Positions 1-10,176 of a stretch of 22,177 nt of DNA are shown here, piece by piece. The DNA comes from Symbiodinium natans (lineage: Eukaryota > Sar > Dinophyceae > Suessiales > Symbiodiniaceae), in assembly GCA_905221605.1 (NCBI GenBank), contig CAJNDS010001345.1, positions 1 through 22,177 on the forward strand, given 5' to 3'. The position numbers and the translations under genes are program-made. Position 1 is the stretch's first letter. The number at the start of each line of letters is the position of its first letter. Under the pieces are notes generated by a model. The model saw only the letters and a program-made list of their open reading frames with translations, made no database searches and was not told the DNA's origin.

Positions 1-2224
1 GCGCTGCCCCCCGGGCCCCCCGCCAGGACTCCTCGCCCTGGACCCCGCCAGCAATCCAGGTATATAGAAATTGTATAGGGTTCGGGGGTCGGAAAAAAAC
101 CCCTTTAAAATGGCCACTGCTCTGGTCACCTGGGTTTCTTTTTTGGAACTTGCCTTAATAGAAATTGTATAGGGTTCAGGTCCCAATAAGGTTTGACCGA
201 AAGTTTTGACCGAAAGTTTTGACCGAAAGTTTTGTTTTTTGGAACTATGTTTTAGTTTTGGAAGGGGGTCACCAAGAAAATACAAATCGACGCCACCGTT
301 TCCGGGGGCGCTGCCCCCCGAGCCCCCCGCCAGGACTCCTCGCCCTGGACCCCGCCAGCAATCCAGGTATATAGAAATTGTATAGGGTTCGGGGGTCGGA
401 AAAAAACCCCTTTAAAATGGCCACTGCTCTGGTCACCTGGGTTTCTTTTTTGGAACTTGCCTTAATAGAAATTGTATAGGGTGCAGGTCCCAATAAGTTT
501 TGACCGAAAGTTTTGACCGAAAGTTTTGACCGAAAGTTTTGTTTTTTGGAACTATGTTTTAGTTTTGTTTTGGAGGGGTCCACCAAGAACTACAAATCCG
601 ACGCCACCGTTTTCCTCCCCGGGGGGCGCGGCCCCCCTGAGCCCCCGCCAGGACTCCTCGCCCTGACCCCGCCAGCAATCCGGTATATAGAAATTGTTAG
701 GGTTCGGGGTCGGAAAAAACCCCTTTAAAATGGCCACTGCCTGGTCACCTGGGTTTTCTTTTTGGACTTGCCTTAATAGAAATTGTAAGGGTTTCATTCC
801 CAATAAGTTTGGACCGAAAGTTTTGACCGAATTTTGACCGAAAGTTTTTGTTTTTTGGAACTAATGTTTTAGTTTTGGAAGGGGGGTCCCAAGAAAATAC
901 AAATCGACGCACCGTTTCCCCCCCCCCCGTCCCTCCCCTCCCTGGGGGGCGCGTGCCCCCCTAGCCCCCGCCAGGACTCCTCGCCCTGACCCCGCCAGCA
1001 TCCAGGTTATAGAAAATTTTATAGGTTCGGTTGTCGGAAAAAAACCCCTTTAAATGGCCACTGCTCTGGTCACCTGGGTTTCTTTTTTGGAACTTGCCTT
1101 AATAGAAATTGTATAGGGTTCAGGTCCCAATAAGTTTTGACCGAAAGTTTTGACCGAAAGTTTTGACCGAAAGTTTTGTTTTTTGGAACTATGTTTTAGT
1201 TTTTGAAGGGGGTCACCAAGAAAATACAAATCGACGCCACCGTTTCCGGGGGGCGCTGCCCCCCGAGCCCCCCGCCAGGACTCCTCGCCCTGGACCCCGC
1301 CAGCAATCCAGGTTTATAGAAATTGTATAGGGTTCGGGGGTCGGAAAAAAACCCCTTTAAAATGGCCACTGCTTTGGTCACCTGGGTTCTTTTTTGGAAC
1401 CTGCCTTAATAGAAATTGTATAGGGTTCAGGTCCCAATAAGTTTTTTTTCACCGGGCGTCCCTCCAAAGAGGACAGCCGAGAAGTTTTGTTTTTTGGAAC
1501 TATGTTTTTAGTTTTGGAAGGGGGTCCCCAAGAAAATACAAATTGACGCCACCGTCCCCCGCCAGGACTCCTCGCCCTGGACCCCGCCAGCAATCCAGGT
1601 TTATAGAAATTGTATAGGGTTCGGGGGTCGGAAAAAAAACCCCTTTAAAATGGCCACTGCTCTGGTCACCTGGGTTCTTTTTTGGAACCTGCCTTAATAG
1701 AAATTGTATAGGGTTCAGGTCCCAATAAGTTTTGACCGAAAGTTTTGACCGAAAGTTTTGACCGAAAGTTTTGACCGAAAGTTTTGTTTTTTGGAACTAT
1801 GTTTTAGTTTTGGAAGGGGGTCACCAAGAAAATACAAATCGACGCCACCTTTTCCGGGGGGCGCTGCCCCCCGAGCCCCCCGCCAGGACTCCTCGCCCTG
1901 GACCCCGCCAGCAATCCAGGTATATAGAAATTGTATAGGGTTCGGGGGTCGGAAAAAAACCCCTTTAAAATGGCCACTGCTCTGGTCACCTGGGTTTCTT
2001 TTTTTGAACTTGCCTTAATAGAAATTGTATAGGGTTCAGGTCCCAATAAGTTTTGACCGAAAGTTTTGACCGAAAGTTTTGACCGAAAGTTTTGTTTTTT
2101 GGAACTATGTTTTAGTTTTGGAAGAGGGTCACCAAGAAAATACAAATCGACGCCACCGTTTCCGGGGGGCGCTGCCCCCCGAGCCCCCCGCCAGGACTCC
2201 TCGCCCTGGACCCCGCCAGCAATC
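1..2224 (+). repeat. 308-bp satellite array I (partial first monomer plus about 7 monomers)
   Basis: Tandem satellite with a period near 308 bp. Using the motif GGAACTATG as anchor, monomers recur at about 241, 548, 857 (GGAACTAATG), 1185, 1496, 1793 and 2101. In order a monomer contains: GACCGAAAGTTTT repeated 2-4 times, GGAACTATGTTTTAG, an AAGAAAATACAAATCGACGC stretch, the hairpin GGGGGGCGCTGCCCCCC, a CCAGGACTCCTCGCCCTGG stretch, ATAGAAATTGTATAGGGTTC, a TCGGAAAAAAACCCC stretch, CTCTGGTCACCTGGG, and a second ATAGAAATTGTATAGGGTTC. The array starts outside the window. The monomers at about 560-1040 carry many indels. The monomer near 1496 lacks about 26 bp including the GC hairpin. Open frames here are short, recur on both strands, and are broken by indels between monomers, so I read the array as non-coding. 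Confidence 0.97.
1441..1484 (+). repeat. B-type satellite linker, copy 1
   Basis: In this monomer the usual GACCGAAAGTTTT repeats are replaced by a run of T, then CACCGGGC and CCTCCAAAGAGGACAGCCGA. The monomer that follows also differs downstream (GTCCCCAAG and AAATTGACG instead of GTCACCAAG and AAATCGACG), so this marks a monomer subtype rather than a single mutation. Confidence 0.85.
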
Positions 2225-2260
2225 GCCCTTGCTGGACCGCGCCAGGGGGACACCCCCTGG
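2216..2260 (+). other. Twin hairpins at satellite/core 1 junction
   Basis: Two perfect inverted repeats sit side by side exactly where the satellite stops matching its consensus (after position 2224). The first is CCAGCAATCGCCCTTGCTGG (2216-2235; 7-bp stem, 6-nt loop). The second is CCAGGGGGACACCCCCTGG (2242-2260; 8-bp stem, 3-nt loop). The first stem is completed only by joining satellite sequence (CCAGCAA) to core sequence (TTGCTGG). Conserved in all three cores. Confidence 0.85.
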
Positions 2261-2370
2261 TACCCCCGAAATTCAAGCACGAATAAGTAGATTTGGGGGG
2301 GTTTGGCTTTGCTGTTTGGGGGGCCCGAGTCTTTCATGGGACAACGCAAAAGTGAAGGCCTTAGAGGTTT

Positions 2371-2422
2371 CAGTAAATTGAGCACGTGGCCTCCCAAGCG
2401 TTTTGGGTCAATATATTGAGAC
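2371..2422 (+). repeat. M motif 1 (diverged) in core 1
   Basis: Contains AGTAAATTGA, GCCTCCCA and GCGTTTTGG in the same order and spacing as the motif at 5010-5082, so the two are related copies within one core. A BamHI-type GGATCC lies just downstream. Function unknown. Confidence 0.6.
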
Positions 2423-3570
2423 TTTGGATCCAATTGTTGTGCTTTTGTTTGGGGGGGCGGTGGGGTGGTCCGAACTTTTGTTGGGCATTTCTGTGCTTTC
2501 TGGGACCTACCGGGATTCTCGGACTTTCTTGGGGGCTTCTGCCCAGAGCCATTTGGGCTTCCTGGGGTTTCGGGGCTTTGGAGTCTCCGAGACTTAATTT
2601 GCAGCTTAAATTTGGGGTTTGGTGCTTTTGGACGCAGATGCCGCTTGCATCCGCAATTTGGGTTTCACGAGCTGCATTTGCATCCTAACGCGCGGCCTCC
2701 TGGCGCCGCATTTGGAACTTATTTTGAAGCTTCCCAGACTCCCGGCCTGCTTTGGGGCTTAATTTTGGGTTCAATTTTGCGGCAATTTGAAGCCTGATTT
2801 GGGGCCTCCTATGCTGAGTTTGGAGCTAGGCTTACTTTGGGGCTTGCTTAATGTGGGGCCTGGGTGGGCCTAATTTGGGGCCCTGCAGGGCTAGTTCGGG
2901 GCCTAATTTTGCGGGGGGTGCCCTCTCGCAATTTGATTCGGGGCCTCCCGGACCTGATTTCGGCTTTCCCTCAACTTGGGTTTTTCTTGGCTTCCCGGTG
3001 GCTTAATTTGAAGGCCAGACTTGAGGCCAGGCCCTAACTTGGCCTTTGCAGGGCTTAATTTGGGATTTTGCGGGCTTAATTTGGGTTTTTGTGGGACATA
3101 ATTCGGGGTCTCGAGGCTTAATTTGGGTTTTTGGGGGCTTAATTTGGAAAAATTTATTTTGGGTTGCTTGATTTGGCCTAAACTGGGACCGGCCTAATTT
3201 GGTGTCTGTCGGGGCTTGATTTCGGGCTGCCAGCCTTTTCGGGCCTCCCGGGGGCTTTTTTTCGGAGGTCTCCCAGGGCCTAATTTGGCCTTTTGGGCCA
3301 TTTTGCGGCCTCCCGGTGCCTATTTTGAGCCCTGGGTGTATTTTAGGGCCTTTCGGTGCATAGTTTAAGGTCTTCCGGGGCCTATTTTGGGGCCTTCTGA
3401 GGCTTATTTTGGGGCCTTCCATTCCTATTTTGGGAACTCCTGGACTGAACTGGCGCCTCCCGGGACATATTTTGGGACCTTATTTTTGTGCCTCCCAGTG
3501 CCTCCAGTGCCTATTTGGGGGCTCCCGCCGCCTCCTGGGCTTTGGGGTTTCTTGGTGCCTTTTGTGGGGG

Positions 3571-3642
3571 TTGAATGAATTGAATATTCGGCTTGCCAAA
3601 AGCGATTCACACTAATTTACTTCAACTCGGCTTGTCAGCTGT
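3571..3642 (+). repeat. M motif 2 in core 1
   Basis: About 70 bp containing TGAATATTCGGCTTGCCAAA, then TAATTTACTTCAACTCGG and CTTGTCAGCTG. It is repeated with few changes about 140 bp downstream. The AATT-rich start and TTTAC-rich end form an imperfect dyad, which could suit a protein binding site; that is inference. Confidence 0.75.
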
Positions 3643-3712
3643 GGGGATCTGGGAGGGATCTGGGGGGTGTCTAAGGGTCTGCGGGAGTTTTGAATTGAAG
3701 TGAATTGATGTG

Positions 3713-3771
3713 GATTGAATATTCGGCTTGCCAAAAGCAGTTTAATTTACTTAAACTCGGCTGGTCAGCAA
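3713..3771 (+). repeat. M motif 3 in core 1
   Basis: Second close copy of the M motif (ATTGAATATTCGGCTTGCC, then TTTAATTTACTTAAACTCGG and CTGGTCAGC). It sits directly against the start of the 20-bp minisatellite. Confidence 0.75.
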
Positions 3772-4847
3772 ACTTAGCTCCCGGAGAAAAACAATTAGCT
3801 CCCAGAGCTCAAAATTAGCTCCCGGAGCTCAAAATAAGCTCCCGGAGCTCAAAATTAATTTCGGAGATCAAAATTAGCTCCCGGAGCTCAAAATTAGCTC
3901 CCGGAGCTCTCGAAGCTCAAAATTAGCTCCCAGAGCTCAAAATTAGCTCCCAGAGCTCAAAATTAGCTCCCGGAATTCAAAATTAGCTCCCGGAGCTCAA
4001 AATTAACTCCCGGAATTCAAAATTAGCTCCCGGAGCTCAAAATTAGCTCCCGGAATTCAAAACCAGCTCCCGGAGCTCAAAATAAGCTCCCCAAGATTCA
4101 AATTAGCTCCCGGAGCTCAAATTAACTCCCAGAGCTCAAAATTAGCTCCCAAAGCTAAAAATTAGCTCCCAGCGCTCAAAAGCGGAGCTCAAAATTAGCT
4201 CCCAGAGCTCAAAATTAGCTCCAGCTCAAAATTAGCTCCCGGAGCTCAAAATTAGCTCCCGGAGCTCAAAATAGCTTCCAAAGCTCAAAATTAGCTCCCG
4301 GAGCTAAAAATTATCTCAATTAGCTCCCGGAGCTCAAAATAGCGCCGAAAGCTCAAAAAATTACATTAGCTCCGAAAACCCAAAATTGGCTCCCAGAGAT
4401 CAAAATTAGCTCCCGGAGCTCAAAATGAGCTAGCTCCCGGAGCTGAAAATGAGCTGCCAAAGCTCAAAATTAGCTCCCAGAGCACAAAATTAAATCCCAG
4501 AGCTCGTTGTTAATTCCCAAAGCTCAAAATTAGCTCCCAGGGCTCAATACCGGAGCTCAAAATTAGCTCCCAGAGCTCAAAACTAGCTCCAGCTCAAAAT
4601 TAGCTCCCGGAGCTCAAATATTAGCTCCCAGAGCTCAAAATTAGCTCCAAGAGCTCAAAAAAAAACTCCCGAGCTCAAAATTAGCCTCAAAATTAGCTCC
4701 CGGAGCTCAAAATTAGCTCCGGAGCTCAAGATTAGCTCCCGGAGCTCAAAATTAGCTCCCGAAGCTCAAAATTAAATTTCAAGGCTCAAACTTAGCTGCT
4801 GACAGCTCAAAATTAGCTCCCGGATTTCAAAATTAGCTCCCAAAGCT
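3772..4847 (+). repeat. 20-bp palindromic minisatellite, core 1
   Basis: About 50 imperfect tandem copies of AAAATTAGCTCCCGGAGCTC. Each full unit contains the dyad AGCTCC-C-GGAGCT and a GAGCTC site. Variants include GGAATTC in place of GGAGCTC, CCAGAGCTC, and truncated units such as GCTCCAGCTC. The repeat is contiguous with no unique spacers, so it is not a CRISPR array. No open frame of note. Confidence 0.95.
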
Positions 4848-5006
4848 GGGGGGGATGGGGGGGGAGGGGGAGGGGGGGGCGGGGGGGGGCGGGGGGGAAG
4901 CGGGGGCGGAGGGAGGAGGGGGCGGGAGGGTGTGGGGAAGGGCGGGGGCCGAAAGGTGCCGAAAGGGGCGGGAGGGGGTTTTGAGGGGGAGGTCAGGGGA
5001 GGCAGG
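4848..5006 (+). repeat. Poly-G tract, core 1
   Basis: Almost uninterrupted runs of G (up to about 9) broken by A, C or T, then GGGGAAGGGCGGGGGCCGAAAG and GGGGGAGGTCAGGGGAGGCAGG type sequence. Strong G-quadruplex potential on the + strand. The proline-rich antisense frame across it is a composition effect. Confidence 0.9.
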
Positions 5007-5145
5007 TTTAAGTAAATTGAATATTTTGCCTCCCAGTGCGTTTTGGAGTAGTTTACTCAAATTCTGCTTGTCAGCTGTTTAGACAAATAACGTGGGACAT
5101 TCAGAATGATACCACATACAATTTCTATTTATTTTGTCTTGAGGG
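5007..5145 (+). repeat. Core 1 right end, with M motif 4 and terminal inverted repeat
   Basis: Holds M motif 4 (5010-5082: AAGTAAATTGAATATTTTGC, GCGTTTTGGAGTAGTTTACTC, CTTGTCAGCTG), then GTGGGACATTCAGAATGATACC. TACAATTTCTA (5117-5127) follows and is the reverse complement of TAGAAATTGTA found after each telomere array. Then come TTTA (5128-5131) and TTTTGTCTTGAGGG leading into TTTAGGG repeats. Confidence 0.85.
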
Positions 5146-5247
5146 TTTAGGGTTTAGGGTTTAGGGTTTAGGGTTTAGGGTTTAGGGTTTAGGGTTTAGG
5201 GTTTAGGGTTTAGGGTTTAGGGTTTAGGGTTTAGGGTTTAGGGTTTA
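5146..5247 (+). repeat. Telomeric repeat array T1, (TTTAGGG)n
   Basis: About 14 perfect TTTAGGG units, ending in TTTA directly against TAGAAATTGGTA. This is the shortest and least varied internal array. Interstitial here, because satellite resumes immediately after it. Confidence 0.98.
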
Positions 5248-8200
5248 TAGAAATTGGTATAAGGGTTTCAGGTCCCAATCAGTTTTGACCGAAAGTTTGA
5301 ACGACTCGGGGGGGAAAGTTTTGACCGAAAGGGTTTTGTTTGGAACTATGTTTTAGTTTTGAGAGGGGTTCACCAGAAAATCCAAACGACCGCCACCGTT
5401 TTCCGGGGGTCGCTGTCCCCCGATCCCCCCCCGCCATGACTCCTCGCCCTGGACCACCCCCCGCATCATCCAGGTATAATCGAATGTATAGGGTTCGGGG
5501 GTCGTAAACAAAACAAACCTTTAAAATGGCCACTGCTCTGGTCACCTGGGTGTCTTTTTTTGGGAACTGCCTTAATAGAAAATTGGGTATAGGTTCAGGT
5601 CCCAATAAGTTTTTTTTTTTTTTTTTTTTTTTTTTTGACTCGAAAGTTTTTTGACCGAAGAGTTTTGGTACCGAAAGTTTTGTTTTTTGGACTATGTTTT
5701 TAGTTTTGGAAGGGGGTCACCAAGAAAATACAAATCGACGCCACCGTTTCCGGGGGGCGCTGACCCCCGAGCCCCCCGCCAGGACTCCTCGCCCTGGACC
5801 CCGCCAGCAATCCAGGTATATAGAAATTGTATAGGGTTCGGGGGTCGGAAAAAAACCCCTTTAAAATGGCCACTGCTCTGGTCACCTGGGGTTCTTTTTT
5901 GGAACTTGCCTTAATAGAAATTGTATAGGGTTCAGGTCCCAATAAGTTTTGACCGAAAGTTTTGACCGAAAGTTTTGACCGAAAGTTTTGTTTTTTGGAA
6001 CTATGTTTTAGGTTTGGAAGGGGGTCACCAAGAAAATACAAATCGACGCCACCGTTTCCGGGGGGCGCTGCCCCCCGAGCCCCCCGCCAGGACTCCTCGC
6101 CCTGGACCCCGCCAGCAATCCAGGTATATAGAAATTGTATAGGGTTCGGGGGTCGGAAAAGGAAAAAAAAAAAAAACCCCTCTTTAAATGGCCACCTGCT
6201 CTGGTCACTGGGTTTTTTTTGGAAACCTTGTTGTTTTTTAAAATACAGACGGCGCGCCCTGCCTTAATAGAAATTGTAATAGGGTTCAGGGTCCCATAAG
6301 GTTTTGACCGAAAGTTTGACCCCGAAAGTTTTGCCGAAAGTTTGTTTTTACGGGCGAAAACCACTATGTTTTAGTTTTGGAAGGGGGTCACCAAGAAAAT
6401 ACAAATCGACGCCACCGTTTCCGGGGGGCGCTGCCCCCGAGCCCCCCGCCAGGACTCCTCGCCCTGGACCCCGCCAGCAATCCAGGTATATAGAAATTGT
6501 ATAGGGTTCGGGGGTCGGAAAAAAACCCCTTTAAAATGGCCACTGCTCTGGTCACCTGGGTTTCTTTTTTGGAACTTGCATTAATAGAAATTGTATAGGG
6601 TTCAGGTCCCAATAAGTTTTGACCGAAAGTTTTGACCGAAAGTTTTGACCGAAAGTTTTGTTTTTTGGAACTATGTTTTAGTTTTGGAAGGGGGTCACCA
6701 AGAAAATACAAATCGACGCCACCGTTTCCGGGGGGCGCTGCCCCCCCAGCCCCCCCCCAGGACTCCTCGCCCTGGACCCCCCCAGCAATCCAGGTATATA
6801 GAAATTGTATAGGGTTCGGGGGTCGGAAAAAAACCCCTTTAAAATGGCCACTGCTCTGGTCACCTGGGTTTCTTTTTTGGAACTTGCCTTAATAGAAATT
6901 GTATAGGGTTCAGGTCCCAATCAGTTTTGACCGAAAGTTTTGACCGAAAGTTTTGACCGAAAGTTTTGTTTTTTGGAACTATGTTTTAGTTTTGGAAGGG
7001 GGTCACCAAGAAAATACAAATCGACGCCACCGTTTCCGGGGGGGGCTGCCCCCCGAGCCCCCCGCCAGGACTCCTCGCCCTGGACCCCGCCAGCAATCCA
7101 GGTATATAGAAATTGTATAGGGTTCGGGGGTCGGAAAAAAACCCCTTTAAAATGGCCACTGCTCTGGTCACCTGGGTTTCTTTTTTGGAACTTGCCTTAA
7201 TAGAAATTGTATAGGGTTCAGGTCCCAATAAGTTTTGACCGAAAGTTTTGACCGAAAGTTTTGTTTTTTGGAACTATGTTTTAGTTTTGGAAGGGGGTCA
7301 CCAAGAAAATACAAATCGACGCCACCGTTTCCGGGGGGCGCTGCCCCCGAGCCCCCCGCCAGGACTCCTCGCCCTGGACCCCGCCAGCAATCCAGGTATA
7401 TAGAAATTGTATAGGGTTCGGGGGTCGGAAAAAAACCCCTTTAAAATGGCCACTGCTCTGGTCACCTGGGTTTCTTTTTTGGAACTTGCCTTAATAGAAA
7501 TTGTATAGGGTTAAGGTTTGACCGAAAGTTTTGACCGAAAGTTTTGACCGAAAGTTTTGTTTTTTGGAACTATGTTTTAGTTTTGGAAGGGGGTCCACCA
7601 AGAACATACAAATCGCGCCAACCGTTGCCGGGTGGCGCTGCCCCCCGAAGCCCCCCGCCAGGACTCCTCCTCGCCCTGGACCCCAGCCAGCAATTCCAGT
7701 TATTATTTTTTTTTATTTTAGAAATTGTATTTGGGTTCGGGGTCGGAAAAAACCCCTTTAACATGGCCACTGCTCTGGTCACTGAGTTTCTTTTTTTGGA
7801 ACTGTGCCTTAATAGAAATTGTATAGGGTTCAGGTCCCAATAAGTTTTGACCGAAAGTTTTGACCGAAAGTTTTGACCGAAAGTTTTGTTTTTTGGAACT
7901 ATGTTTTAGTTTTGGAAGGGGGTCACCAAGAAAATACAAATCGACGCCACCGTTTCCGGGGGGCGCTGCCCCCGAGCCCCCCGCCAGGACTCCTCGCCCT
8001 GGACCCCGCCAGCAATCCAGGTATATAGAAATTGTATAGGGTTCGGGGGTCGGAAAAAAACCCCTTTAAAATGGCCACTGCTCTGGTCACCTGGGTTTCT
8101 TTTTTGGAACTTGCCTTAATAGAAATTGTATAGGGTTCAGGTCCCAATAAGTTTTGACCGAAAGTTTTGACCGAAAGTTTTGACCGAAAGTTTTGTTTTT

Positions 8201-10176
8201 TGGAACTATGTTTTAGTTTTGGAAGGGGGTCACCAAGAAAATACAAATCGACGCCACCGTTTCCGGGGGGCGCTGCCCCCCGAGCCCCCCGCCAGGACTC
8301 CTCGCCCTGGACCCCGCCAGCAATCCAGGTATATAGAAATTGTATAGGGTTCGGGGGTCGGAAAAAAACCCCTTTAAAATGGCCACTGCTCTGGTCACCT
8401 GGGTTTCTTTTTTGGAACTTGCCTTAATAGAAATTGTATAGGGTTCAGGTCCCAATAAGTTTTGACCGAAAGTTTTGACCGAAAGTTTTGACGAAAGTTT
8501 TGTTTTTTGGAACTATGTTTTAGTTTTGGAAGGGGGTCACCAAGAAAATACAAATCGACGCCACCGTTTCCGGGGGGCGCTGCCCCCCGAGCCCCCCGCC
8601 AGGACTCCTCGCCCTGGACCCCGCCAGCAATCCAGGTATATAGAAATTGTATAGGGTTCGGGGGTCGGAAAAAAACCCCTTTAAAATGGCCACTGCTCTG
8701 GTCACCTGGGTTTCTTTTTTGGAACTTGCCTTAATAGAAATTGTATAGGGTTCAGGTCCCAATAAGTTTTGACCGAAAGTTTTGACCGAAAGTTTTGACC
8801 GAAAGTTTTGTTTTTTGGAACTATGTTTTAGTTTTGGAAGGGGGTCACCAAGAAAATACAAATCGACGCCACCGTTTCCGGGGGGCGCTGCCCCCCGAGC
8901 CCCCCGCCAGGACTCCTCGCCCTGGACCCCGCCAGCAATCCAGGTATATAGAAATTGTATAGGGTTCGGGGGTCGGAAAAAAACCCCTTTAAAATGGCCA
9001 CTGCTCTGGTCACCTGGGTTCTTTTTTGGAACCTGCCTTAATAGAAATTGTATAGGGTTCAGGTCCCAATAACGTTTTTTTTCACCGGGCAACCTCCAAA
9101 GAGGACAGCCGAGAAGTTTTGTTTTTTTGGAATTATGTTTTTAGTTTTGGAAGGGGGTCCCCAAGAAAATACAAATTGACGCCACCGTTTCCGGGGGGCG
9201 CTGCCCCCCGAGCCCCCCGCCAGGACTCCTCGCCCTGGACCCCGCCAGCAATCCAGGTATATAGAAATTGTATAGGGTTCGGGGGTCGGAAAAAAACCCC
9301 TTTAAAATGGCCACTGCTCTGGTCACCTGGGTTTCTTTTTTGGAACTTGCCTTAATAGAAAATGTATAGGGTTCAGGTCCCAATAAGTTTTGACCGAAAG
9401 TTTTGACCGAAAGTTTTGACCGAAAGTTTTGTTTTTTGGAACTATGTTTTAGTTTTGGAAGGGGGTCACCAAGAAAATACAAATCGACGCCACCGTTTCC
9501 GGGGGGCGCTGCCCCCCGAGCCCCCCGCCAGGACTCCTCGCCCGGGACCCCGCCAGCAATCCAGGTATATAGAAATTGTATAGGGTTCGGGGGTCGGAAA
9601 AAAACCCCTTTAAAATGGCCACTGCTCTGGTCACCTGGGTTTCTTTTTTGGAACTTGCCTTAATAGAAATTGTATAGGGTTCAGGTCCCAATAAGTTTGA
9701 CCGAAAGTTTTGACCGAAAGTTTTGACCGAAAGTTTTGTTTTTTGGAACTATGTTTTAGTTTTGGAAGGGGGTCACCAAGAAAATACAAATCGACGCCAC
9801 CGTTTCCGGGGGACGCTGCCCCCCGAGCCCCCCGCCAGGACTCCTCGCCCTGGACCCCGCCAGCAATCCAGGTATATAGAAATTGTATAGGGTTCGGGGG
9901 TCGGAAAAAAACCCCTTTAAAATGGCCACTGCTCTGGTCACCTGGGTTTCTTTTTTGGTACTTGCCTTAATAGAAATTGTATAGGGTTCAGGTCCCAATA
10001 AGTTTTGACCGAAAGTTTTGACCGAAAGTTTTGACCGAAAGTTTTGTTTTTTGGAACTATGTTTTAGTTTTGGAAGGGGGTCACCAAGAAAATACAAATC
10101 GACGCCACCGTTTCCGGGGGGCGCTGCCCCCCGAGCCCCCCGCCAGGACTCCTCGCCCTGGACCCCGCCAGCAATC
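5248..10176 (+). repeat. 308-bp satellite array II (about 16 monomers)
   Basis: GGAACTATG-type anchors fall at about 5342, 5688, 5997, 6365, 6667, 6975, 7270, 7566, 7897, 8205, 8509, 8817, 9130, 9437, 9744 and 10051. Monomers from about 7850 on are nearly identical. Those at 5248-5690, 6150-6370 and 7510-7830 are ragged, with a 27-T run at 5610-5636, an A14 run near 6164-6176 and a short foreign-looking insert near 6230-6262 containing GGCGCGCC. The first monomer starts at its second ATAGAAATTGTATAGGG motif, directly against array T1. Non-coding. Confidence 0.96.
9074..9116 (+). repeat. B-type satellite linker, copy 2
   Basis: Poly-T, CACCGGGC, AACCTCCAAAGAGGACAGCC, followed by the variant GGAATTATG anchor and the GTCCCCAAG/AAATTGACG downstream form. 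It is nearly identical to the copy at 16054-16097, including the rare AACG and GGAATTATG changes, so those two monomers share a recent ancestor. Confidence 0.85.

Larger units (their letters stand above)
2225..3771 (+). repeat. Core 1, degenerate GC-rich repeat segment
   Basis: Non-coding segment of about 1.55 kb made of diverged short repeats around GGGGCCTAATTTTGGGG, GGCTTAATTTGGG and CCTCCCGGGGC, spaced roughly every 20-40 bp and clearest at about 2690-3570. It includes two copies of the TGAATATTCGGCTTGCC motif at its right end and a related shorter motif near 2371. Antisense frames of 139 and 209 codons exist here, but their products are Pro/Lys/Gln-rich or run into satellite and look like translations of the repeat. 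Nothing resembling a known domain is visible. Confidence 0.85.

Noticed and set aside
1910-1945. TATATAGA in each satellite monomer as a TATA box
   Set aside because: It overlaps the ATAGAAATTGTATAGGG motif, several monomers carry TTTATAG instead, and no downstream transcript unit can be seen. Too weak to annotate.
2225-2260. CGCCCTT at the core junction resembles a TA-cloning vector border
   Set aside because: The adjoining EcoRI site expected in such vectors is absent, no other vector sequence is visible, and the same junction appears in three copies inside a longer hairpin.
1804-2433. 209-codon antisense open frame spanning satellite and core, repeated at 9756-10385 and 16121-16750
   Set aside because: The three copies are similar because the DNA is duplicated. 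The product is a direct translation of satellite monomers, the same frames are broken in other monomers by indels, and no domain is recognisable.
3003-3422. 139-codon antisense frame rich in Pro, Lys and Gln, also at 10954-11373 and 17320-17739
   Set aside because: It follows the degenerate CTTAATTTGGGG-type repeat, giving recurring PKTQIKP-like blocks. There is no domain, no codon-level conservation beyond overall DNA identity, and no flanking gene signals.
3772-4847. Possible CRISPR-like direct repeat array
   Set aside because: The 20-bp units are contiguous with no unique spacers, the setting is eukaryotic telomeric DNA, and no cas gene is present.
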